DNA from: Candida dubliniensis CD36 | Lineage: Eukaryota; Ascomycota; Pichiomycetes; Serinales; Debaryomycetaceae | NCBI RefSeq assembly: GCF_000026945.1 | Contig: NC_012866.1 | Coordinates: 124,001 to 188,000 of the forward strand | DNA length: 64,000 bases | Direction: 5' to 3' | Shown here: positions 54,933 through 64,000 of the stretch, in pieces | How the letters are laid out: the number at the start of each line of letters is the position of its first letter | Numbering within the stretch: the stretch's first letter is position 1 | The notes under the pieces: model-generated | Told to the model about the DNA's origin: nothing | The model's input: the letters and a program-made list of their open reading frames with translations, nothing else | Database searches by the model: none | Position numbers and translations under genes: made by a program

Positions 54933-57101
54933 TTATTGTGACTGTGGTTGTCCACCTTGTTGAGATTGAGATTGGGGCCTTTGTTGCTGTTGCTGTTGGT
55001 TTTGAACAGCTTCTGGTCTTGCTAAATGTGGCGGTAATTGCATACCCATAAATGGAGGTGGTGGAACAAATCTAGCATTAGGATTATTAATAAATTGCTG
55101 TTGTTGCTGTTGTTGTTGTTGTTGTTGCTGCTGAGAAGGTGGTGGTGGCATGAAATTAGACCCCGTTGGTGGACCAGGCATATATCCAGGTGGGAACATT
55201 CCTGGAGGAGGAAGTCTTTGTTGTTGCTGATCTAGATTTTGATTTGTATTTTGGTTTTGGCCTGGACTTTGGTTCTGGTTATGTGGCAATTGTTTGTTGA
55301 TAAATCCTGGTGGTGGCGGTGGAGGGAATCCTTTCCCTTGTAGATGAGGTGGTAATGGACCTGAAAGTGGACCAGCTCTCATCCAAGGTGGTATCTGATT
55401 TGGTGGTATTTGTTGGGGAGGGAATTGTGAATACATTGGTTGTTGAAATTGTTGTTGTTGCTGTGATGGTGGTGGTAGACCTTGAGGAACACCTTGTAAT
55501 GCTTGTGGTTCTTTTCTTGAAGCAACTCCGTCGTTGCTATCAGATTGAGAAGGTTGGTTTTGTTGTTTCCCTGGTGTACTTGGCAAATTAGAAATATTGA
55601 GATTGGCACCAGGGGTAGATGCAACAGAATTTGAAGTACTATTTGTTGATTCTTTCTTGCTAAGTAATGACATGAAAAAATTGTCATTTGATGCTGCTGT
55701 CACTGGTGGCTGTGTTGGCTGTGTTGGTTGTGTTGGTGGTGGTGGTGGTGGTGGACCTGTAATTGAACCTTGTGATGAAACAGATGAACCTTGTCTTTGT
55801 AAAACATGAGGTGGTTGTGTTGGTTGTTGATGAGGTGGGAAAAATTGTTGACCTTGTACTAGCTCTTGAGTTTGTGTTGATGTAGATGAAGGACCCAGTT
55901 GTGATAATGGCTGTGGTTGACCTCCAAAAAATTTCGAAAATCCAGGTGGAGGAGGAGGTGGTGGTGGTTGTGTACCATTTGGTGTAGGTTGACCATTATT
56001 TGATTGAGTTTGAACACTTGTTGTAGCTGGACTAGAACTTTCTTTTGGTTGATGGAAAAATGATGAAAATCTTGATGATCGATGAGGTTTATCATTATCA
56101 TTATTAGATTGATCATTATTTGGTTTAGAATTATTTTCATTATCATTAATTCTTCCATTATCAATGTTATCATTAACTTGATCTTGAGTAACAAATGAAA
56201 AAAAATTATCAACTTCATTACCAGCATGAACAGCAGCAGCATTAGTATCAGTATTTAGTTCTTCATTTTCTTCATCAATAACTTCACCATTTTTTCTTCG
56301 TGCTTGTAATTTCATTTGATATTTCCATTTTTCAAAATCTTCAACTGTTTGACCCATATTCATCAAACCACTACTACTATTTTCTTTACTATTGTTTTTG
56401 TTTGACGATTCAACATCATCCCATTCAGGAGTATCGAATTCATTTTCTTGTTCACCTAATAATTGTGATATCTTATCATTTGATAATTGATCCAATTCAA
56501 AAGATTTATTAAATCCTAAATGTCTGTCATTACCACCACCACCACCACCATGACGATCACGTCCTGAGTTACCACTCCCAGTACTATTTTTCCTTTCCCA
56601 AGTTTCATTATAATTAGCACCTCGTCTACCCTTCTTTTTGTATCCACCACTTGCATTACCACCATCATTATTAGATCGAGGTTTTCCTAATCTCCAAAAT
56701 GATTTATCTGGTAATTTATCATTAACATCAATTGGTTCAATTTCATTACGGGTAGATAATAAATATTTGATAGTATAAATTTTATTGTTTCCTTGTTTTG
56801 AAGGTGGGATTGAATTAATAAATAATTCATCATCATCCTCATTATTACTATTAGATTTTTGTTGATCAAATTCAAATTCATTTACTTCTGGAGTTGATTC
56901 TTTTGCTGCATGAGCAATTGCCGAATCTAATAATTTTGATAAGGCATTACTTGGATCCAAACTATGAACAGATGAAGTTCTTGTGGTGGTAGTAGTAGTG
57001 TTGGTTGTTGGTTGTTGAGATATTGATTTTGTTGTTGAATCATTATCGGCAATTATAACAATTGATGGATCTTCCAATAATGGATTCATATTACTTGACA
57101 T
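54933..57101 (-). CDS. eIF4E-binding, Pro/Gln-rich translational repressor (Eap1/4E-T-like)
   Basis: 722 aa. A canonical eIF4E-binding motif Y-x4-L-hydrophobic is present as YTIKYLL (Y109-L115), followed by a region like 4E-T/Eap1 (LPDKSFWRLGKPRSNN, then basic Gly-rich RGANYNETWERK). The acidic NEFDTPEWDDVE patch near 225 and the long Pro/Gln/Asn-rich C-terminus (PPPPPP, QQQQ runs, MPPPPS, FVPPPPFMG) suit a P-body or mRNP scaffold. Relatives recruit decapping/decay factors to eIF4E-bound mRNA. The name EAP1 is avoided because in C. albicans it denotes an unrelated adhesin. Numerous long frames on the other strand are due to the CAA/CCA repeats. Confidence 0.75.
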   Translation of the reverse strand: MSSNMNPLLEDPSIVIIADNDSTTKSISQQPTTNTTTTTTRTSSVHSLDPSNALSKLLDSAIAHAAKESTPEVNEFEFDQQKSNSNNEDDDELFINSIPPSKQGNNKIYTIKYLLSTRNEIEPIDVNDKLPDKSFWRLGKPRSNNDGGNASGGYKKKGRRGANYNETWERKNSTGSGNSGRDRHGGGGGGNDRHLGFNKSFELDQLSNDKISQLLGEQENEFDTPEWDDVESSNKNNSKENSSSGLMNMGQTVEDFEKWKYQMKLQARRKNGEVIDEENEELNTDTNAAAVHAGNEVDNFFSFVTQDQVNDNIDNGRINDNENNSKPNNDQSNNDNDKPHRSSRFSSFFHQPKESSSPATTSVQTQSNNGQPTPNGTQPPPPPPPPGFSKFFGGQPQPLSQLGPSSTSTQTQELVQGQQFFPPHQQPTQPPHVLQRQGSSVSSQGSITGPPPPPPPTQPTQPTQPPVTAASNDNFFMSLLSKKESTNSTSNSVASTPGANLNISNLPSTPGKQQNQPSQSDSNDGVASRKEPQALQGVPQGLPPPSQQQQQFQQPMYSQFPPQQIPPNQIPPWMRAGPLSGPLPPHLQGKGFPPPPPPGFINKQLPHNQNQSPGQNQNTNQNLDQQQQRLPPPGMFPPGYMPGPPTGSNFMPPPPSQQQQQQQQQQQQQFINNPNARFVPPPPFMGMQLPPHLARPEAVQNQQQQQQRPQSQSQQGGQPQSQ

Positions 57102-57732
57102 TTATTATGAAGGGGAGAAAGGGAAGGATTGATTTTATTTGTTTGCTCTCAATTAAAGGCGAAGTGGAATTAAAAAGTATTAGTCTATTAATTAAATCCT
57201 TTATGTATATATTCAATAATGATTTCTTCTTTGATTGAAACAAAAAAAGGGGTGAAGGGGGGGGGGAATTGACTTGATAATAAATACAATTAGAATGATA
57301 AAACTATTATCTGATTAATCTAAGAAAACATAAAAAAAAAAAAAGAAGGGAGAGATTCAATTAAAATTAAATTAGTTTTCTGTTCAAAATGGATTGGATG
57401 AAAAAGAAAAAGAAAAAAATTCAATTCATACTCTTTTTTGTTCATCAGTACACGACGAACACACAGTAGATACACAACACAACTCTTTAGTGCTAATAGA
57501 CACGACTAATTAAATTATTGCAAAACACTATTCAACAAATGTAAACTAATGATTATATTAGTACACCTTTGAATAAGGTAGAGTTTGATTAGTTAATTGA
57601 TTACTATGAATTAATTTTAAATTATTTAGGGGGTCTTGACTAGAAACCTGCTGTGAATACGCCATATTTAGAGTAGTCAACTTGATTTGATTTACTTCAA
57701 ATCAAACATATATCAAAAACTAATAAAATATG

Positions 57733-57766
<34 letters not shown>

Positions 57767-57898
57767 ATTAATAATGAAAAGTAAAATAAAATAAAGTAAA
57801 AGATATACACAAACATCTAAGACTATAATCATCATCTCTCTCTTGTAACACTAGAAAACATAATTGTAAACCACCTCATTGTTTCCTCTTTACCTCTT
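57102..57898. promoter_or_regulatory. Intergenic region between the eIF4E-binder and PPS1
   Basis: About 800 bp: the promoter of the eIF4E-binding gene and the 3' end of PPS1. Contains G9 (~57259-57267), an A12 run (~57332) and an (AAT)11 microsatellite at 57733-57765. No gene seen. Confidence 0.45.
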
Positions 57899-59297
57899 TT
57901 AAAGATATGGAGTATTCAATTTAGTTATTTCTCGACACATAATAAACCAATCAATTTCTCTCAAATAACCAACCTGCCCCTTCTTGGTGGTAGTAGTTAA
58001 TTTTTTTTGTTCTTCCCATTTAAATAATTCATACATGAATCGTAAATTTGGTTGAATAATTATATTTAATCGTCTTACTCGAACATAAAGATAAGCCATT
58101 GGTAAGTTAATTTTAAGACGATTCATAATTTCAGCAATTACAACAGTAGCACTTCTACTAACACCAACTCGACAATGAATTAAAATTTTCACTTTACCTT
58201 GATTAATTTCATATTGATCATTAATAAATTTTAAAATTTCTGGAAGTCGTTGATTTAATTCATCAATTCCATCATCTTCTAAATTATTTACTTTTAAAAC
58301 AGTATCAACAGTTGTTATATGATTCAGAGAAATTTTCTTCTTGGGAGTAATGGTATAAGTTTCAATATTTCCATTAGATGATTGTTTTATAGTTATATCA
58401 TTATGACGTTGGAAAATATATCCATTTAACCAAGGTAATGATTCTCCCACTGATATGATTTTTTGAATTCCTAATTTATTTAAAATTGGTAAACACAGGG
58501 CATGTTTTAATGAGCCTAAATATATATGAGGTAATATTTTCGATGGAATTGATCCTTCAACTTCATTAACCCAATCAATATCATCATCAACAAATTCAGA
58601 ACTTGAATCACTATTAATATCTTCCTCTTCATCTTCATTTGGGGAAATAAATCCTAATCTTGTATTTTGAGATATTTCTTTTGGTGAACCTAATAATAAT
58701 TCATTAATTTCTTGTGATGAAAGAATTTCTAAATTTGCCCAATCAATTTGTCGTTTCATCAAATTATCACCACTACTAGTAACAGTACTACTAGTACTAC
58801 TATTGTTGGGACTAAATTTCTTTAATAATGGTTGTAATTTTCTTAAAATAATCACATCACTAGGGAAAATATAAAATGGTCTACCATAAGTTAAATGTAA
58901 TTTTAATATAGCTTCATCCAAAGAAATATTTAATGAATACATTAAATAACAAAATAATAATAATGACAGTTCAGTATATCCATCAGTACAATAAATCAAT
59001 GAATTTAACCCTGATGAAGGATTGGTAGTTGTGGTTGATGAATATAGATAAATTAATTTACAAGTATTAATTATCAGTTGTAAATTTTCTTGTTTACAAT
59101 CACCAATTCCAATTGATCCCAGAGGGGGGAATTCTAAATGATGAATTTCATCTGATTGATCATGTGATGATATAGTATATTTAAATAATAAATGATTTAA
59201 ATCTTGTAAATCTGGGAATGAAGCTTCACTATGACATCGAATAAATAATTTCCAATTAGCTTTTGGTTGAGGTAATGATAATGAATCGAGTTCAGAT

Positions 59298-59333
<36 letters not shown>

Positions 59334-61117
59334 ATTGAATTTGATGGTTGACAATAATAATCCTTTAAATTTTCTTTGGTGGTCTCCACTGACTTATTTT
59401 GTGATAAATAATTCAACATGTTTTGATAATCCCAAAAATTACCAATCCATACATTTTGATATATTTTTGTAGCAGATGACATTTTCACCGTTTCAATTTT
59501 TTCATATAATGGTAAATTATAATCATTTAAAAGATATTGATCATTTGGTTTATAAAATAACCCTGAAGTATCAATTTTCAGATATTTAGCAAATGATTGT
59601 AATGCCATTGTTGTTGTCATTGTATCAATAGTTGAGGAAGAAGATGAAGATGAAGATGAAGATGAAGATTTTTCATAGCAAGTTGTTAAATCATCTTTTA
59701 AAACAAATATACTATATGTTTGTAGGTTACCATCATCAGTACGTAATTCTTTAATTTCAATTTCTCGTTGTTGACGTTCATATCTTTGAGCCAACCAAAT
59801 AATTCTTGTTATTGATTGAATTTTCATATCATCAATACCATAAATTATAAAATCTGAACAACTAGATAATTTTGCCACTTGAATTTGAAAATTTCTTAAT
59901 GAAACTCCTCGTTCAGGATCCAAATTTAAAAATATAGGTAACACATTCAATTTTATACAATCATTCACCAACAAATCAATAAATTGATTATCAATTTCTG
60001 TTTCATGTTTATCATTATCATTTAACCATATTTTTTTCACAATTTCTTTAATTTCTGATTTAGACACATCAATTTTAGTTAATATTTCCGTTAATTTCAC
60101 AGTATTATGTAAATTAACTGGTAAACTTTCATCATTAATACACATTAAAAATCGAATATTATCTGGTCGAGATAAATGACAATCACTAAACAATTCATTA
60201 TGATTCATAGAATCTTGGAAATTGGTATTACTACTATTTAGTTTCTGTTGTAATTGTTGTTGTTGATGTAAAAAAAATGATCGTTGAGCAAAATTATATT
60301 TATGAAATCCATGAAGCCAGGGGAACATAACTTTTGTATTGGGTAAATTAGAATTGAAATACCATTTAAAAACTTCCAATAATTGAGTTAAATTTAATTG
60401 TTTTACTGGAATCATCACTTTCCCGTCCTCCTTTTCAGGATAATAATTAGGTAACAGTTTATAAAACATTGTTGAATTATCAAGTGGGTTTTTATCAATA
60501 TTTAATTTTGTTGTTTTCACAGTAACAGTTATTGCATCACATATTTCACACAGTTCTTTAAAACCATTGATAGTTGAGTTAGTTGATGATTCTCTTGTTG
60601 TTGTTGTTGTTGTTATTGATTGAGGAGGCGGTGGTGGTGGTGGCGGTGGTGGTCCATTTTTATTATTATGCAATTGTGTATCATTAAAACTTTTCAATCT
60701 GGCTCTAAATCTATCTCTTTCATATATTAGATCATTTGAAGAAGATGAAGATCTTTTGCATGCACGATGAATATCAGGGGGTATAAGTGGAGTTGAATTA
60801 GATGAAGAAGAAGAAGAAGAAGATTCAATTTTTGTATTGGAGTTACATTTTGTCATATTATTATTTTCTTTTTCTGTGGAGTTTAATGAATCAATATTAT
60901 CGTCGTTTAATTCAATTGGAATGTTTCTTCTAGCTATTGGTTTATGAATATGATTAGATTTGGCAGTATCAGGTATTAATAAAGGTGAAGAACAAGAACA
61001 AGAACAAGTATTATTATCTGTACTATTAGATCCAGGGTCTATTTCTGAAGTTGTCTCCATTTGAGAAATCTCTGTTGTTATTGTTGTTGTACTTGTTGTT
61101 CTTGTTATGGTCATCAT
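57899..61117 (-). CDS. PPS1: Pps1-like dual-specificity protein phosphatase
   Basis: 1072 aa from the first ATG (61115-61117); the frame is open 8 codons further only from a GTG. The C-terminal DSP domain (~840-1060) carries the active-site P-loop HCRVGVSRSAT, with nucleophile C982 and R988, and an upstream NLEDDGIDELNQ segment that supplies the general-acid Asp. A second, phosphatase-like but degenerate region lies in the middle (LFIRCHSEASFPDLQDL and YCTDGYTELSLLLFCYLMYS, a CTDGYTEL loop lacking the Arg), as known for Pps1. N-terminus Ser/Thr-rich with a Pro run (about 160-170). Yeast Pps1 (807 aa) has Tyr/Thr/Ser phosphatase activity and a role in S-phase control. The longer length is due to low-complexity inserts. 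Confidence 0.9.
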
Positions 61118-62751
61118 TCTTTTGAATAATGATACAACCACCCTTAAAGTATAAAGTTGTAGGTAGTAGGTAGTAGGTAGTAGGTAGTTGTAGTAATGAG
61201 AAGAATTAATTAAAAATATAATATCCTTATAATTGTAATGAATTACTCCCCCCTCCTCTTAAGAAAAGTTTAACTTAAAAAAATAATCAATCAATGTCTG
61301 AAAGTTATTTATAAAAAAAAACTCAATGAAGGAATGATGGAATTATGTCTAAAACTTTTTTCCTAAAAATTCTAAAAATGATGTATAATCAATCAATCAA
61401 TCAATCAATCAATCTTGAATTGGAAAGGTAAGTCAAATGAGTTAATGAAAAGTGGAGAATGATGAAAATTTTGAATTTAATCACAATATTTACCAAAAAT
61501 AATAACTAATAAAATAAAATAAAATATAATAAATAGATCGTCTATTAATAAGGAAAGAATGATTGATGAGAAACTGTTGAAGCTTTCGTATAAGAAGTTA
61601 GTTTATAATATTAAATCTTTCTATCTGTTGAAATAGTGAAAATGATATTAACTAAACTTCTTCTTCAAATATGGGCACCAGTTGTATTTGTCTCTTTCTT
61701 CTTAGTTAATAATTAATTTAAATCCTATTTTGGGAATGAGACGAGTTATATGTTATACTCTATGAGTTGTATAGGTAGGAATGATATGGAATGATAGTAA
61801 TGTTATGGTTATGGTTGTTTCAGAAGAGTTTTTGTTTTGTTGTTTTGTTGTTTTGTTGTGGTCAGAAGAAGAAAATTCCTTCTAACTTTTGGTGAGGCAG
61901 ACTTTGCCAGTAATAAATTTTATAAGCCCTAAAATCTTATCTCTTTTTAACTATCTATATCTACAATCATCATTTATTATTCACCTTATTATATATTATA
62001 TATTCACTTCCATTCATAAAGTATTAACTACCTCTTATATATATATATGTATATATGTTCATTTGGTTCAATATAAACGCATACACAATACAAATCTGTG
62101 TATATCTCTTTAATTCTATACACCACACGATGTTTCACCTGTTTTATAAAGCTTCCATTGATAACAACAACATACACATACACATACACATACACACAGA
62201 TATAGCATTAGACATTGGCATTATCTTATGCAAGTTTATAATCGTATATTTTGTGTGATTAAAATGTAAGATAAGCATAAGGCATAAACAAAGTTGTCAA
62301 GGTGATCTTTCCCTTTCCCCCTTTCATCTTTTGAACTTACTCATTTTAATATTCTTATTATATCTATACTTGTTAGATTATTCTCTTTTTCTATTCTCAT
62401 CAATATGTCTCTATACAAACCTTTTCATTCTGAAAAACTTAAATAATTATAAATAAACAACCAACTAACAAGAGTAAGGAGTGAAAAGATACTATTAACT
62501 AGATGGTTTATATCTCTTTATCTCTCCCCTGCATATAAATTGACTACGCAAAAATCATTTACAAAAAGATAATCAACACATACCCACATTTCATTTTGAA
62601 TACTATCACCTCTTCCTTCCTTCCTTCCTTCCTTTCTTATACAATTCTACAACCACAAGTTATCTTTTTTTTTTTATCATTCTGTTATGACAGTTTAAGT
62701 TTAAGTTTAACTTTTTATATGTAATACAACATTTATACAGTTTACATTAAT
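61118..62751. promoter_or_regulatory. Divergent promoter region, PPS1 and the vacuolar-type membrane protein
   Basis: About 1.6 kb without a credible gene. Holds (GTAGTAG)-like repeats (61161-61195), an (AATC)7 repeat (61387-61414), TTTTGTTG repeats (~61830-61858), (TTCC)6 at 62612-62634 and a T-run at 62667. Frames at 61889-62258 lack coding character. Long upstream regions of this kind suggest regulated expression of one or both genes. Confidence 0.45.
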
Positions 62752-64000
62752 ATGATGAGTGGTGATAATGAAATTGAATCAACTTCAAATCATCATCATC
62801 ATCATCATCAACAGCAACATCCACCATTGACACCCGATACCAATGAAGACGATACCCATGCTCAGAAACCAAATAATGATAACAACAGTTGTTTAATTGT
62901 TCCACCTGCAACTAATATCAATACTACTCAGGATGATAGACAATCCAATCAAGAAGATACATTACTACCATATAACTCATCAAATGAAGAAACCCCATTA
63001 TTATCAAATAATTCAATAATTTCAAAACGATCACAATTAATAACAAGTTTTTCTCATTGTTATTATATTATAATAATATTATCTATATTATTAACTGGAA
63101 TATTATGGGGTAGTATTATTTATAATATTGTTCATAATATTGAATCTTCAATTAATGATTCTATTCAATTTAATCTTGATCAAGTCTCAATTCAACTGAT
63201 AACTCCACAAGGAATTAATATTCATATATTAGGTTCAATTAATATTAATTATGATGATATTATTAATCTGATACAACGGAATTCTATTAAATTTTTAACT
63301 GGTATATTTGGTAGTTTAACAATTATTAATTTACAACCCATTGAAATTTATAGTAAATTTATTGATTTAAAAGAAAATAAGGATATATCGTTTATTCATT
63401 TAGTTGATTCTTATATACCTTCTTCATCACCAATTAATATCAAAATTGGACATTTACAAACTACTAATATTGATATTATATCACCTTGTCAATTTGTTAA
63501 TAATGATAATGATAATTTTATGAAATTTTTAAATGATTATTATAAATTAAATAATAATGATGATAAAATTAATTTAAAAATTAAAGGATTGGTTAAACAA
63601 ATTAGAATTAAATCATGGTTATTTAAACATGATTTGGAGAATATTGAATTTTATAAAGATGTAACAATTTATAAACATGATATTATACCTAATGTCAATA
63701 TTGATAAATTTAATCTTTATTCATCAATAGATAATAAAGGTAATGATATTATTAATATTAAAATCAATGCTTTGGTTGATATACCAGAAATCATTTTATC
63801 ATCAATTAAAGATTTGAAATTTCAATTTGGCTTAATTAATTGGAATTTATTCTTTAATGATTGTGATGAAGTAAAAGATTTGATTAAAGTAGGAGATTGG
63901 GAAAGTTATCCATTTCAAATAGATAACAGGCATCAATCTATTTCATTGATAGTGATTGGGAATATATCATCTATACCTGATGAATTAATGAATGAATGCA
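62752..64000 (+). CDS. Single-pass vacuolar-type membrane protein, Tag1/YLR173W-like, cut by window end
   Basis: The frame is open from ATG 62752 to the last base (416 codons, C-terminus missing). Residues 1-100 are a polar cytosolic tail with His7 (14-20) and an acidic dileucine EETPLL at 79-84, which matches the [DE]xxxL[LI] signal used by AP-3 for vacuole delivery. One membrane span follows (~102-126, YYIIIILSILLTGILWGSII), then a large lumenal part of beta-strand-like repeats (ITPQGINIHILGSININ and INIKINALVDIP). This type II plan resembles yeast Tag1 (YLR173W), a vacuolar membrane protein in autophagy termination. The name is tentative; the fold and topology are well supported. Confidence 0.6.
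   Translation, partial: MMSGDNEIESTSNHHHHHHQQQHPPLTPDTNEDDTHAQKPNNDNNSCLIVPPATNINTTQDDRQSNQEDTLLPYNSSNEETPLLSNNSIISKRSQLITSFSHCYYIIIILSILLTGILWGSIIYNIVHNIESSINDSIQFNLDQVSIQLITPQGINIHILGSININYDDIINLIQRNSIKFLTGIFGSLTIINLQPIEIYSKFIDLKENKDISFIHLVDSYIPSSSPINIKIGHLQTTNIDIISPCQFVNNDNDNFMKFLNDYYKLNNNDDKINLKIKGLVKQIRIKSWLFKHDLENIEFYKDVTIYKHDIIPNVNIDKFNLYSSIDNKGNDIINIKINALVDIPEIILSSIKDLKFQFGLINWNLFFNDCDEVKDLIKVGDWESYPFQIDNRHQSISLIVIGNISSIPDELMNEC

Noticed and set aside
55038..56512. Several + strand frames over the eIF4E-binder gene
   Set aside because: Complement of CAA/CCA/CCT repeats coding for Gln and Pro runs; no independent support.

Overview
The window is AT-rich nuclear DNA from a budding yeast of the CTG clade. 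Gene order and the repeat block point to Candida albicans, probably chromosome 7 (the chromosome is recalled from the neighbours CYB5-RPS28-RTF1-MET28-RIM15-ACB1, not computed). Supporting signs are short introns with GTATGT/TACTAAC signals, polyQ/polyN-rich proteins, and a 2.1-kb tandem repeat carrying SfiI sites GGCCAAAACGGCC, which is the RPS unit of the C. albicans Major Repeat Sequence (MRS). CUG should be read as serine, so a standard-code translation is wrong at every CTG.

Layout. 1-17.4 kb: eight complete genes, all on the + strand: a Maf-like nucleotide pyrophosphatase, NOP15, CYB5, RPS28 (intron directly after ATG), RTF1, a MET28/CYS3-type bZIP, RIM15 and ACB1 (one intron). A small EXPERA-family membrane protein follows on the - strand. 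18.4-24.96 kb: gene-poor left flank of the MRS, with a GC-rich island carrying a drifting hexamer array, a family of ~196-bp divergent tandem repeats with covarying inverted arms, and a broken HbrB (TORC2 subunit Bit61/PRR5-like) gene. 24.96-36.85 kb: RPS array of five full-length-type units plus one partial unit. Units 2-4 are 2107 bp, unit 5 is shortened by exactly one 172-bp 'alt' subrepeat, and unit 6 stops where the alt block ends. 36.85-~43 kb: right MRS flank with a degraded IDH1 pseudogene, other coding fragments and a second divergent ~200-bp repeat family. I cannot decide which flank is RB2 and which is HOK.

44-64 kb: dense ordinary gene territory: a WW-like acidic protein, PTA1 (mRNA 3'-end processing), MVP1 (sorting nexin, two introns), YAE1 (Fe-S adaptor), WHI2 (stress/Psr1 phosphatase partner), RFC2 (clamp loader), an eIF4E-binding Eap1/4E-T-like protein, PPS1 (dual-specificity phosphatase), and the start of a vacuolar-type membrane protein cut by the window end.

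Most genes are housekeeping and do not form one pathway. RIM15 and WHI2 both act in nutrient/stress signalling, RPS28, NOP15 and YAE1 all serve ribosome production or recycling, and RTF1 and PTA1 both serve Pol II transcript making. The unusual part is the MRS: its repeat architecture, recombination scars and pseudogene load.
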